Below, piece after piece: positions 16,729 through 25,948 of a DNA stretch of 51,843 nt (positions within the stretch are counted from its first letter, which is position 1; the number at the start of each line of letters is the position of its first letter). Location of the stretch: the NCBI GenBank assembly GCA_046303375.1, contig JBKCGB010000007.1, positions 1 to 51,843 on the forward strand, written 5' to 3'. The position numbers and the translations under genes are program-made. This DNA comes from UBA965 sp046303375. GTDB taxonomy: Bacteria > Chloroflexota > Chloroflexia > Chloroflexales > Roseiflexaceae. The notes under the pieces were generated by a model that made no database searches, had not been told where the DNA came from, and was given only the letters and a program-made list of their open reading frames with translations.

Positions 16729-17379
16729 ATGTCATTACTCACACGCGACACACGTCAATGCGCAGTGTGTAGCACGACAACCACACAAACCGTCGTTACA
16801 CTGCGCCCCATACTCGAGAGCTACGATCTCGATGGGCGCCCCTACGAAGCCAGTTTACTAGCACTGCCGTACTGGGTGCAGTGTTGTGGTGGGTGCAAGT
16901 ACTGCGCACGTGACATCCGCCAGGCGGGCGACAATCTAGCAGCCATCTGCAAAACTGCCGCATATTTGGCAATATTCAACGACGCAAGTTTTCCCTACAT
17001 GGCACGTCAGTATCGCGCTGCTGCGCACATTGCGACCCTCTACCACAATCATGCAGAGGCAGGGTGGCATAGTATCCGTGCCACGTGGAAATGCGAGGAC
17101 ATGCAGCACCCACTCGCGCGCATATGTCGCAACGACACGCTGACACACTACGTGAACGCCTACCAACAGGGGCAGCGATTTGGTCAGCACAACGCTGAAG
17201 AATGTCTGATTATTGCTGATCTTTACCGGCGCAACAGCGACATGCACCATGCCAATGAATATGCCGAACGGGCCCTCCAAGGCAGTAGCAACGACGCTAC
17301 ATACCTGCAAGCGATACATCACTTGCAGGCAATGATTCGTACAAGTACGACGACACGCCAACCACGGCCACTGCACTAG
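16729..17379 (+). CDS. Cysteine-motif protein resembling DUF2225
   Basis: 216 residues from ATG 16729 with GGAGGGG eight bases upstream; an earlier in-frame start would run back into the alaS promoter. The N-terminus has CAVC, about 40 residues later CCGGCKYC, with RPILESYDLDGRPYEASLLALPYWVQ between, which is the layout of DUF2225 proteins (CPVC ... P.YY.VWVCP.CGYA). The rest is helical and TPR-like: YMARQYRAAAHIATLYHNHAEAGWHSIRATWKCEDM and NEYAERALQG. A zinc-binding knuckle followed by TPR-like helices suggests a protein-binding adaptor; function unknown. Divergent from alaS; its stop is three bases from the stop of the convergent glycosidase-like gene. Confidence 0.75.
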   Translation: MSLLTRDTRQCAVCSTTTTQTVVTLRPILESYDLDGRPYEASLLALPYWVQCCGGCKYCARDIRQAGDNLAAICKTAAYLAIFNDASFPYMARQYRAAAHIATLYHNHAEAGWHSIRATWKCEDMQHPLARICRNDTLTHYVNAYQQGQRFGQHNAEECLIIADLYRRNSDMHHANEYAERALQGSSNDATYLQAIHHLQAMIRTSTTTRQPRPLH

Positions 17380-17382
17380 TCA

Positions 17383-19350
17383 CTACCAGTTGATGACCAC
17401 CGTTGCATCGGGACCAGTAACGGTCAGGACAGCCACACGTCCATCATGACGCGTTTGCACCTCGACCACACCGTGGGGCGACGATACCACACCACTACAT
17501 CCGGCCATCTCACTGGCCACCGGGATGGGCAATACGACCTGGTAGCGCTCTGCGATACCTGTCAGCTCGATGCTCGCACTACACTGCCCATGATGCCATT
17601 TGTAGGCCACATAGCCACTGCCTGGTGCATATCGTACAACCGCATACGCATCACGGATACCCGCAGCATAGTACCATTTGGGCGCCACGAGCACAGCCCG
17701 CATGTTGTCACTCTGATCAACCACGCCTACAGCGCCCTCGATAAACGCATCAAGCATGGACGCAGCACCCCAACCGTCAGTGCTGAGCGTATCTGGTGTC
17801 CCCACACCTTCGGCACCATCTGGTGCATACCACAGAAAGCTACGCCCACGACTTAGCATCCCTGCCCAGTAATAGTCGATTGCAGCAAAGCCGTATGTGG
17901 TATACCCGTTGCGAAAGGCTCCACGTGCCAGCTCGCCACCCACCAGTGGCATGATGCCCCCATTCACATAGGTGCCCGGCTGCTCGCCTGCACGTCCTCC
18001 CATGGTAATCGTCCCAGCGGGGAATGGCGGGTCAATACTATACCACTCGGCAAAGGCATCAGGACGACGCCGACTAATATAGGTGTCGAGCATTGCTTGT
18101 GCCTGTGCATCGCTGAGCACGCCACGGTTGAGGGCGTAGGCGTTGGATAAACTCAATTGTTGCTCCACATCCACACCAGGCAACGTGGTCGGCTGATCAA
18201 AGACAAAATGGCGATAAAAAGTGCCATTCCAGCTGAGTTGATTGAGACGATCCTGCATTCCATCGGCGACTGACCGCCACACCCCAGCCAATCCTGCATC
18301 GCCGACTCGTTCTTCGATGGTGGCCAGCATGCGCAATGACTGAATCATGCCCGTATTGTCACCGTGAAAAATCCCCCAGCGCGTATATGCATCGATCCCG
18401 TGCCGTGGTGCATCTGATTGCGCCACTTCAAAATCCCACATATCAATGGTAAATGGGCGACGAACCAAGCCTTTTTGGGCATCCCAACGAATGGGGTCTT
18501 GGAGCGTATAGGTCATAGCACGGCGCATACTGCCGAGGTGTGTACGGGCAAAATCATCACCGGCCCCAGCCTGCCACGCCTGATAGACACCCTGTACAAA
18601 CAAAAATTCCACATCTGCTTCAACAGGGGTGCGATAGGCTGTGTCGGCCCATGGCGCACGCGGCAAAAAGTCAGGAAAACTCCCATCAGCATATTGCTCA
18701 CGGGCAAATGCATTCATGGGGGAGACAATATCGCTATCGAAATAACGCGCCCCACGCATCTGGTAGACGTAGTCGCGCAACCAAATCAATGGACTATCTG
18801 GTGAGCGGTAGCCATGTACCGCCATATCCGCAAATGTCTGATCCAGCATAGCACCACGCATAATGGTTATTGCCGCCGGAATAAATTGATCGTACTGAGG
18901 AATACCGGTAGTCAGACTCGTTTGTGGCTCATACAGGTAAAGCTGACCATTTTGTGCGATTATCTGACCAAAACTATCTACGACCACACCACTATGCCAG
19001 CCACGGGCACCACGTGGTACGATGCTCACTGCTGCATTGCCGTATTCGAGCACCACCGGTATGACTACAATCTGCCGACCACTGCTATCTGCGACCACCA
19101 GTGTTGCACCGCCAGTCGGACCGTCTGGGATGGACACGGTGACGGTGAGTGGTTGCAACGGTTGTGCAACTGCATCCACACGCAACGTAGGCGGCGGCAC
19201 GGGTGTCGCCGTCGGCGTTGCCATGACCACACGTGGCTTCTTTTTGCGAACTGTTGCGGTAGCATCTTGTGCAATTGCGCTGACTGCCACTACAATACAT
19301 GCAAATATGATTATGCGTACCAACCACTTTATCACAGCATCTCCATCCAC
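17383..19350 (-). CDS. Secreted six-hairpin glycosidase-like protein
   Basis: About 655 residues. AAGGAG stands ten bases before GTG 19350, and only one base before an alternative GTG at 19359. The N-terminus is a signal peptide (WLVRIIIFACIVVAVSAIAQ), then a short basic and Pro/Thr-rich linker (TPTATPVPPP), a beta domain to about residue 150, and an (alpha/alpha)6-barrel region: SPDSPLIWLRDYVYQMRGARYF, YADGSFPDFLP, VEADVEFLFVQGVYQAW, RWGIFHGDNTGMIQSLRML, YVNGGIMPLVGGELARGAF. That pattern is seen in glucoamylase/trehalase-like families (GH15, GH63 and related). The acidic residues in LRDY and VEADVE are candidates for catalysis. Family and substrate cannot be fixed by eye. Divergent from the T-box-trpS unit. 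Confidence 0.75.
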   Translation of the reverse strand: MDGDAVIKWLVRIIIFACIVVAVSAIAQDATATVRKKKPRVVMATPTATPVPPPTLRVDAVAQPLQPLTVTVSIPDGPTGGATLVVADSSGRQIVVIPVVLEYGNAAVSIVPRGARGWHSGVVVDSFGQIIAQNGQLYLYEPQTSLTTGIPQYDQFIPAAITIMRGAMLDQTFADMAVHGYRSPDSPLIWLRDYVYQMRGARYFDSDIVSPMNAFAREQYADGSFPDFLPRAPWADTAYRTPVEADVEFLFVQGVYQAWQAGAGDDFARTHLGSMRRAMTYTLQDPIRWDAQKGLVRRPFTIDMWDFEVAQSDAPRHGIDAYTRWGIFHGDNTGMIQSLRMLATIEERVGDAGLAGVWRSVADGMQDRLNQLSWNGTFYRHFVFDQPTTLPGVDVEQQLSLSNAYALNRGVLSDAQAQAMLDTYISRRRPDAFAEWYSIDPPFPAGTITMGGRAGEQPGTYVNGGIMPLVGGELARGAFRNGYTTYGFAAIDYYWAGMLSRGRSFLWYAPDGAEGVGTPDTLSTDGWGAASMLDAFIEGAVGVVDQSDNMRAVLVAPKWYYAAGIRDAYAVVRYAPGSGYVAYKWHHGQCSASIELTGIAERYQVVLPIPVASEMAGCSGVVSSPHGVVEVQTRHDGRVAVLTVTGPDATVVINW

Positions 19351-19448
19351 AATATTCACGCTCCTTCTTATCCTATACGATTATGTGAAAAAGGGCAACG
19401 GCATACCATCTAGCGACCAGTGCGCGGGCTCGTACGAGCGAGCGGTAT

Positions 19449-19477
19449 TTGACAATTGCTGTATCAATCGCTATCAT
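19449..19477 (+). promoter_or_regulatory. Promoter of the T-box-trpS-trpEG unit
   Basis: TTGACA (19449-19454), 17-bp spacer, TATCAT (19472-19477). It lies just before the T-box leader. Confidence 0.7.
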
Positions 19478-19489
19478 GCACACAACAGC

Positions 19490-19763
19490 GATGAAGAGGG
19501 AGAGTAGTCACCCGACCAACGCAACAGCGAGCCGACAAATTGGTGTGAGGTCGGTGCGAATGCGGGTGATGAATGGGCCTTGGAGCTACGGACCGAACGG
19601 GGCAACCCAAGTAGCATCCGTCGGAGCGTACCACCGTTATCATGGTACATGGTGTTGCCCTAGTTGCCGCTAGGATGCACCACGAGGGCGTTGCATTGCA
19701 GCGAAGTGGGGTGGCACCGCGGGTTTTTGCCCGTCCCCTGATCAATGAGGGGGGCGGTTTTTT
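19490..19763 (+). promoter_or_regulatory. Tryptophan T-box riboswitch leader (specifier UGG) with terminator
   Basis: Most of the 434-nt stretch without a gene (19360-19793) is this leader. The T-box core GGGGTGGCACCGCG lies at about 19708-19721 (consensus AGGGTGGNACCGCG), with the TGGC bulge that pairs with the NCCA end of uncharged tRNA. Upstream, CACCCG at 19509-19514 pairs with CGGGTG at 19563-19568 to form the stem above the specifier loop; its 5' side is AGTAGT and its 3' side ATGAATGG, giving GAA followed by the specifier TGG at 19574-19576, the Trp codon. A transcription terminator (CCGTCCCC pairing with GGGGGGCGG, then TTTTTT) spans 19731-19763. Uncharged tRNA-Trp should stabilise the antiterminator and switch on trpS and the genes behind it. 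Confidence 0.92.
19731..19763 (+). terminator. Regulated terminator of the T-box
   Basis: GC-rich stem CCGTCCCC / GGGGGGCGG around a loop of about ten bases, followed by six T. It is the only hairpin in this window with a proper T-tract. Confidence 0.85.
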
Positions 19764-19793
19764 GTGTCGCAAAACCATGCGCAGAGGAGTGTC

Positions 19794-20810
19794 ATGACCA
19801 CCAAGAAACGAATTCTCACGGGCGATCGCCCTACGGGCAAGTACCATCTGGGTCACTATGTGGGCTCAATTGCCAACCGACTGCGGCTGCAAAACGAGTA
19901 TGAGTGCTTTTTCATCATCGCCGACCTGCACACGCTGACTACCAAACCCAGCAAAAGCGAACTCATGCAGGTCGAGCAAAACATTCGCGACATGGTCATC
20001 GACCAGCTCGCCTGTGGTCTCGACCCCAACAACGTCACATTTTATGTGCAGTCGTCGGTCAAAGAAATCTACCAAATCAACCTGATTTTCGAAATGCTGG
20101 TATCAGTGGCACGTCTGAGCCGTCTGCCCAGCATCAAAGACATGGCACGTGCCGCCCAAATCGACGACGAGCAGCTACCACTGGGCTTGCTGGGCTACCC
20201 GGTGTTGCAGGCGGCTGACATTTTGATGCCGCGCGCACATTTGGTGCCTGTGGGCAAAGACAACGAGGCGCACGTGGAGATTACGCGCGAGATTGCGCGC
20301 CGCTTCAATTACCTGTACGGCGAAGTCTTCCCCGAACCCGATGTGCTTGTGCCCGAAACGGGCACGCTCATCGGCACCGACGGCCAAGCCAAAATGAGCA
20401 AAAGCCTCGGCAATGCGATTTTGTTGTCGGATGACGCCAAAACGGTCGAGCAAAAGGTGCGTGGTATGTACACCGATCCCAACCGCACCCGTGCCGATAT
20501 TCCGGGTCGTGTCGAGGGCAATCCGGTATTCATCTACCATGATATTTTTAACCCCAACAAAGATGAAGTCAACGACCTCAAAGACCGCTACCGCACCGGT
20601 ACTGTGGGTGATGTAGAAGTCAAAAAGAAGCTGACCATCGCCATCAACAACTTCCTCGAACCGATGCGCGAACGCCGTGTGCAATACGAAAACAAACCAT
20701 CCCTCGTCGACGAAATCTTGGCGGCCGGCAATGCCAAAACCCGTGCCGTGGCGAAAGAAACCGTCCGCATGATGGACGAAGCCATGGGGTTGCTGTATTT
20801 CAAGTCATAA
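19794..20810 (+). CDS. trpS: Tryptophanyl-tRNA synthetase
   Basis: 338 residues from ATG 19794, with GAGGAG five bases upstream. TrpRS charges tRNA-Trp. Class I signatures are PTGKYHLGHYVGS (HIGH motif, residues 18-21) and KMSKS at residues 200-204; the Trp-binding region SVKEIYQINLIFEML and GLLGYPVLQAADILMPRAHLVPVGKDNEAHVEITREIARRFN are intact. The gene stands directly behind a T-box whose specifier is the Trp codon, so it is induced by uncharged tRNA-Trp. trpE and trpG follow on the same strand and are probably in the same transcript, separated by a strong hairpin. Confidence 0.98.
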   Translation: MTTKKRILTGDRPTGKYHLGHYVGSIANRLRLQNEYECFFIIADLHTLTTKPSKSELMQVEQNIRDMVIDQLACGLDPNNVTFYVQSSVKEIYQINLIFEMLVSVARLSRLPSIKDMARAAQIDDEQLPLGLLGYPVLQAADILMPRAHLVPVGKDNEAHVEITREIARRFNYLYGEVFPEPDVLVPETGTLIGTDGQAKMSKSLGNAILLSDDAKTVEQKVRGMYTDPNRTRADIPGRVEGNPVFIYHDIFNPNKDEVNDLKDRYRTGTVGDVEVKKKLTIAINNFLEPMRERRVQYENKPSLVDEILAAGNAKTRAVAKETVRMMDEAMGLLYFKS

Positions 20811-20819
20811 TGACACCAC

Positions 20820-20844
20820 GTGGGGGCGGTGGTACCGCCCCCAC
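20820..20844 (+). terminator. Perfect hairpin between trpS and trpE
   Basis: 11-bp perfect inverted repeat (20820-20830 with 20834-20844), 3-nt loop GGT, no T-tract after it. It could reduce read-through from trpS into trpE, or protect the trpS message end. Confidence 0.5.
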
Positions 20845-20870
20845 ATACCCGATTCGTGAAGGAGCGCGCC

Positions 20871-22366
20871 ATGCAGTTTGTACCAGCACTCGCCGATATG
20901 CAACAGATGACCAGCCAAGGCAACTTGTGCCCACTCTATGCGGAGATTTCTGCTGACCTCGAGACCCCGGTGTCGGCCTACCTCAAAACCGCACAAGGGC
21001 CGTGGAGCTTTTTGCTGGAATCGGTAGAAGGTGGGCAACACCTGGCACGTTATTCGTTTATTGGCACCGACCCCTACATGACGTTGCGCTTTAGCAACGG
21101 CAAAGCGCATGCCATCCAGGGTGGCTACAAACAGACCATCGCCTACGACGACCCGCTCGAAACGCTAGCCTCGTACCTGGCCGACTACCGCCCCGTGCGC
21201 CTGCCCGACCTGCCCCGCTTTGTGGGCGGTGCTGTCGGCTACATGGCCTACGAGACGGTAGGCAACTTCGAGCGCATCCCACGCCCAATCCATGCCGATT
21301 ACGACATGCCTGACGGCTCGTGGCAGTTTGTAGACACGTTGCTGGTCTTTGACCATGTGCGCCACCGCATCAAAGTTATCAGTCATGTGCACCTCGATGC
21401 CAGCGACCTCGCCGCCGAATACGAACGCGCCTGTGTACGCATCCGCGCCATCGTCAATCGCTTGCGCCAGCCGCTGCCTGCGAATCTGGCGCTGCAGGAG
21501 GGCGACGCACCAGCCAAAGTCCCCGTGACTTCCAACGTGTCGTTGGGCGAATACGTGGAGCGTGTGCTGCACGCCAAAGAGTACATCGCCGCCGGCGACA
21601 TCTTCCAAGTGGTGCCGTCACAACGCTTTAGTCGGCCGGTGACCACCGATCCGTTTACCGTCTACCGCGCCTTGCGCACCGTCAATCCCTCGCCATACAT
21701 GTTTTATGTGACCACACCAGACGGCATCCTCGTCGGCGCCTCGCCAGAGTTACTGGTACGCGTCGAGGAGGGCATCGTCACCACCCACCCCATCGCTGGC
21801 ACTGTGCCGCGTGGCAAAACCCCCGAGGAAGACGAAGCACTGGCCACCCAGCTCCTAAACGACGAAAAAGAAAAAGCCGAACATCTGATGCTCGTCGATC
21901 TGGGGCGCAACGACATCGGGCGTGTGGCCAAGCCAGGTACTGTGCGCGTGCCACGTTTCATGCAAATCGAAAAATTCAGCCACGTGCAACACCTGGTCAG
22001 CCATGTGACCGGGGAATTACGCGACGACATGCGCGGGATTGATGCCTTGCGTGCCTGCTTCCCAGCAGGAACCGTCAGCGGTGCACCAAAAATCCGCGCC
22101 ATGCAGATTATTGCGGAGCTCGAACAAACGCGCCGCGGTGTGTATGCGGGGGCGGTGGGGCATCTGGGATTCAATGGAGACCTCGACACCTGTATCGCCT
22201 TGCGTACCATCGTGATTGTCAACGGCACCGCCTATGTACAGGCCGGTGGCGGCGTGGTGGCCGACAGCGATCCAGAGATGGAGTATCGCGAGAGTTGCAA
22301 CAAGGCGGCGGCCCCCCTACGGGCACTCGAGCTAGCCGACCGTTTCGTCAAAGAGGGAGGGCTGGC

Positions 22367-22370
<4 letters not shown>
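20871..22370 (+). CDS. trpE: Anthranilate synthase component I
   Basis: 499 residues from ATG 20871 (GAAGGAG upstream). With TrpG it converts chorismate and glutamine to anthranilate, the first committed step to tryptophan. The feedback site is present: LLES (Ser51) in FLLESVEGG, and NPSPYMFY later. Chorismate-binding C-terminal half: ILVGASPELLVRVEEG, HPIAGTVPRGKTPEEDEALA, LMLVDLGRNDIGRVAKPGTV, FPAGTVSGAPKIRAMQIIAELE, QAGGGVVADSDPEMEYRES. Stop overlaps the trpG start by ATGA, so the two subunits are coupled. Expression probably depends on the T-box ahead of trpS. Confidence 0.98.
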
Positions 22371-22930
<560 letters not shown>

Positions 22931-22935
22931 AACAC

Positions 22936-22969
22936 GTGGTAGGGGCGCATAATCATGCGCCCCTACCAC
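22936..22969 (+). terminator. Strong hairpin after trpG
   Basis: 15-bp perfect inverted repeat GTGGTAGGGGCGCAT / ATGCGCCCCTACCAC with loop AATC. No T-tract. Its GGGGCGNAT core resembles the hairpin at 32635-32665, and a half-copy (ATTCGCCCCTAC) lies about 25 bp downstream, so it may be a dispersed repeat as well as a transcript end. Confidence 0.55.
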
Positions 22970-23042
22970 ATCACATCACTGGGACCAATGCTATTCGCCC
23001 CTACAATATTCGTAGAGGATATTTTTCGAAAATAGGGAATAT

Positions 23043-23579
23043 ATGCAGCCAATCACATACCGCACCGTGCGCGACCACGAACTCACCCACACCCAACACG
23101 ACGCCATTCGTGAACTGTTGAATGCCGCCTTTGACCAGGAATTCTCGGACGAAGACAACGACCACGCCTGTGGTGGCGTGCGCGTCATCGCCGTGGACGG
23201 CGACCAAATCATCGGTCATGCCGCATTAATCAGCCGCACCATCACAATCGCGGGCACGCCATTTTGCGTCGGGTATGTCGAGGGAGTCGCAGTCTGGCCG
23301 TCACGCCAAGGCCAGGGTATTGGCAAAGCAATAATGCGCCAAATCACTGACATGGCAACACGTGATTTTGTGATTTCTATGCTTTCAACAGGTGAGCACG
23401 ATTTCTATGCCAAATTGGGCTGGCAACGCTTTGCTGGCATGAGTTATGTTGACAATCACGGGAGCATTGCACGCACCGCCGACGAAGACGAGGGGCTGAT
23501 GGTGCACACCAGCCTGTCACCGCTCAACCAACCCGGCGTCGCATTTGTGTGCGATTGGCGCACGGGGGATGTGTGGTAG
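23043..23579 (+). CDS. GNAT acetyltransferase resembling aminoglycoside 2'-N-acetyltransferase AAC(2')-I
   Basis: 178 residues from ATG 23043. The whole sequence follows AAC(2')-I of mycobacteria as I remember it: similar length, a FxxxFxxxDxxHxxGG region (FDQEFSDEDNDHACGGVRV), GYVEGVAVWPSRQGQGIGKAIM containing the acetyl-CoA loop (RQGQGIG), FYAKLGWQRF, then the acidic TADEDEGLMV and the C-terminal CDWRTGDVW. AAC(2') enzymes acetylate the 2'-amino group of aminoglycosides and are usually chromosomal in mycobacteria and Providencia, where a housekeeping role is suspected. Whether this homologue confers resistance is unknown. Its stop abuts the stop of the convergent PLP enzyme with no base between. 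Confidence 0.8.
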   Translation: MQPITYRTVRDHELTHTQHDAIRELLNAAFDQEFSDEDNDHACGGVRVIAVDGDQIIGHAALISRTITIAGTPFCVGYVEGVAVWPSRQGQGIGKAIMRQITDMATRDFVISMLSTGEHDFYAKLGWQRFAGMSYVDNHGSIARTADEDEGLMVHTSLSPLNQPGVAFVCDWRTGDVW

Positions 23580-24536
23580 TTACGACGCCAAGGCACACTG
23601 CAATGATCCCACATCCAGATTGCGCCCCGACAAGACCAACACCACCGTACGCCCGCGGAAGCGATCTGCTTCGTGGAGCAATGCGGCCACGGGCGCGGCA
23701 CCGGCGCCCTCAACCACAAATCCGTGCATGCGCACCAGTGTACCAATAGCGCTATACAATGACGCTTCAGGGACGAGGAGCATGTCGTCCACGTAGCGTT
23801 GCATGATGGCAAAGGCCTGCGGCACCGGCGCCGTAGTGGCAATACCGCCAGCAAAGGATGTGGTCGGGCGCTGAACAATCTGGCCACGGCGCATCGACTC
23901 TGTAACCGCCGGTGCTGCATCTGATTGCACGCCAAACAGGCGCACATGCGGGTGCTGATGCGCTTTGGTCGCAATAGCACAGCCTGCCACAAAATTACCA
24001 CCGCCGACAGGCACGAGCATATCACTGACCTGTGGCAGTTGTTGCACCACCTCTAGCGCCACCGTGCCTGCACCGGCCATGATGAATGGATCCTCGCCAT
24101 CTTCGAGATACAACAATTTTTCGCGATTAGCGTGCTGGCGCGCAATCACACAGCTCTCACCCCAGTCGCCACCATCCACAATCACTCGTGCGCCGGCGTT
24201 ATGCATGTTCTGCATTTTGATATCGGGAGTGCCATGTGGCACCACTACGGTGCACTGTGCACCTATCGTGGTGGCGGCCCAGGCCATGCCGGCGCCGTGA
24301 TTACCGGTGCTGGCACAAATGAGTCCCTGAGCGCGCTGTGCCTCACTGAGGTGCAAGAGGCAGTTGAGGGCACCACGCGCCTTGAATGAGCCAATTTCGG
24401 CAAAGCATTCGCACTTGAGCCAGACGTCGGCGCCGACGAGGGCGCTGAGGGGGGCCGAGTGGATGAGTGGTGTGCGCACCAGATAATCGGCGATGCGCGT
24501 CTGGGCATGCATCACATCGTGTGGCGTAATGTTCAT
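23580..24536 (-). CDS. Threonine dehydratase-like / serine racemase-like PLP enzyme
   Basis: 318 residues; ATG 24536 overlaps the upstream amidohydrolase stop (ATGA). Fold-type II PLP enzyme: the Schiff-base lysine is Lys52 in EIGSFKARGAL, substrate-loop ASTGNHGAGMAWAA, and the phosphate-binding glycine loop VPVGGGNFVAG. The length matches catabolic threonine dehydratase or serine racemase without the C-terminal ACT regulatory domain of biosynthetic IlvA. It probably eliminates water from Thr/Ser-like amino acids or related hydroxyamino acids. Pairing with an imidazolonepropionase-like amidohydrolase suggests breakdown of an amide or dipeptide-like compound; this is inference. Confidence 0.85.
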   Translation of the reverse strand: MNITPHDVMHAQTRIADYLVRTPLIHSAPLSALVGADVWLKCECFAEIGSFKARGALNCLLHLSEAQRAQGLICASTGNHGAGMAWAATTIGAQCTVVVPHGTPDIKMQNMHNAGARVIVDGGDWGESCVIARQHANREKLLYLEDGEDPFIMAGAGTVALEVVQQLPQVSDMLVPVGGGNFVAGCAIATKAHQHPHVRLFGVQSDAAPAVTESMRRGQIVQRPTTSFAGGIATTAPVPQAFAIMQRYVDDMLLVPEASLYSAIGTLVRMHGFVVEGAGAAPVAALLHEADRFRGRTVVLVLSGRNLDVGSLQCALAS

Positions 24537-25714
24537 GGTCGGTATACCACCTCTCCGGCTTTCATGACGAGCGCAACAGTAGCCAAACAGGTCAAATCGT
24601 CAGCAGGATTCCCTGCCACCAAAATCATGTCAGCCTGCTTGCCGACGGCAATGCTGCCGACCTGGGACTCGACACCGAGCAACACGGCGGCTCGACTCGT
24701 GGCAGCTTTGATGGCGTCCATGCGGCTGAGACCACGCTCGTGGAGCAAGCAGATGTCGCGCCATAGCAAGCTGGGGTAAATGTATGGCTCGCCACAGTCG
24801 GTGCTGGCCACCACGTTTACTCCCTGGCGGATGGCTTCTTCACACGACCACCAGTGTTGTTCGCGGATGCGCAGCATGCGCTCGCGGAAGGCGGGAGTGA
24901 GATCGTCACGTTCGAGCGTAACCTGCGTCACAGCGAGTGTCGGCGTCAACGTAATATTGTGGGTACGCAACGTGCTGATGGCCTCCGCATTCGCCAAAAA
25001 GGCGTGTTCGACGCTGTCGACACCTGCCCGTGCCGAACGCATCACGGAGGTAGAGTTTTGCGCATGACTAAAAATACGCAAGCCACGCCGACGTGATTCC
25101 TGCACGAGCATGATAATTTCGTCCTGAGTTAATTCCTCGACGGCGGCCTCGGGTCCAGTCAGCATGGCGGCCTCGCTGGCAACGATTTTGATAACATCAG
25201 CGCCATCGCGCATCTGGGCACGCACCGCTCGTTGCAATTCGTGGATGCCGTCAGCTTCCACGCCAAAGGTGATGCCATGCCCACCCGTAATCGTAATCGC
25301 ACAACCGGGGGCGAGGATACGCGGGCCAGGGATGAGTCCAGCGTTGATGGCGTCACGGAGCACGAAGTTGAGTTGGCGTGGTGCGCCCGCGTCACGCACC
25401 GTGGTCACACCCGCATAGAGTCCATCACGGGCGGTACGTGCCGCCCGTAACATCGTCATGCCTACCGGCTCGCTGGCAATCTGGGTAAAAGGATTGACCG
25501 CCCAGGGGTCGAGTGTGTAGTGCGCATGGCAATCAATGAGTCCAGGTAAAAGTGTATAGGCGCTACCATCGATGATGGTACCTTCGTGGGGGTGGCGTGG
25601 ACGAGTCGGCTCGATGCGTGTAATCGTGGTGCCGCTCACAATCACATCGAGGCCAGGTTGTGGCTGGTTGTTGATGCCATCAATGACGCAACAGTTATGC
25701 AGAATATGTGTCAT
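24533..25714 (-). CDS. Amidohydrolase family protein (imidazolonepropionase/prolidase-like)
   Basis: 393 residues from ATG 25714 with AAGGGGGG upstream on the minus strand. Metal-dependent amidohydrolase: the first metal motif is PGLIDCHAHYTLDPW, then VTTVRDAGAP, a lysine in GADVIKIVASEA, metal His in RIFSHAQNS and VDSVEHAFLA, and the last Asp in VVASTDCGEPYIYPS. The C-terminus has the usual VGSIAVGKQADMILVAGNP. The subfamily includes Xaa-Pro dipeptidases and other cyclic-amide or dipeptide hydrolases; substrate unknown. First gene of a two-gene minus operon with the PLP enzyme. No signal peptide. Confidence 0.88.
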   Translation of the reverse strand: MTHILHNCCVIDGINNQPQPGLDVIVSGTTITRIEPTRPRHPHEGTIIDGSAYTLLPGLIDCHAHYTLDPWAVNPFTQIASEPVGMTMLRAARTARDGLYAGVTTVRDAGAPRQLNFVLRDAINAGLIPGPRILAPGCAITITGGHGITFGVEADGIHELQRAVRAQMRDGADVIKIVASEAAMLTGPEAAVEELTQDEIIMLVQESRRRGLRIFSHAQNSTSVMRSARAGVDSVEHAFLANAEAISTLRTHNITLTPTLAVTQVTLERDDLTPAFRERMLRIREQHWWSCEEAIRQGVNVVASTDCGEPYIYPSLLWRDICLLHERGLSRMDAIKAATSRAAVLLGVESQVGSIAVGKQADMILVAGNPADDLTCLATVALVMKAGEVVYRP

Positions 25715-25948
25715 ACGCCCCCCTTTTTGTTGGCTTATGCGAAAAATATCCGCCAAAGGCTCATATTGCGTTAGAAAAAACCGTCTAGTATGGTCATTGT
25801 AGCATCAACGTGCAAAACGTTCACGTGATGCGGACGAAATGGCTCATGATTGCAGCCATATTCTGCACAACAGGCACATACGTGGTCAGATGTCATTCCT
25901 TACAGAGTATAATGCCTACAACGGGTATTTTTGCGTCAAGGAGTCCGC

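Noticed and set aside
19490..19793. Trp attenuator with leader peptide
   Set aside because: No short reading frame with tandem Trp codons; the T-box core and UGG specifier explain the leader better.
25715..25948. Divergent regulatory RNA between the amidohydrolase and deoC genes
   Set aside because: Only a TATAAT and a short CGTG...CACG inverted repeat are present; too little to claim a feature.
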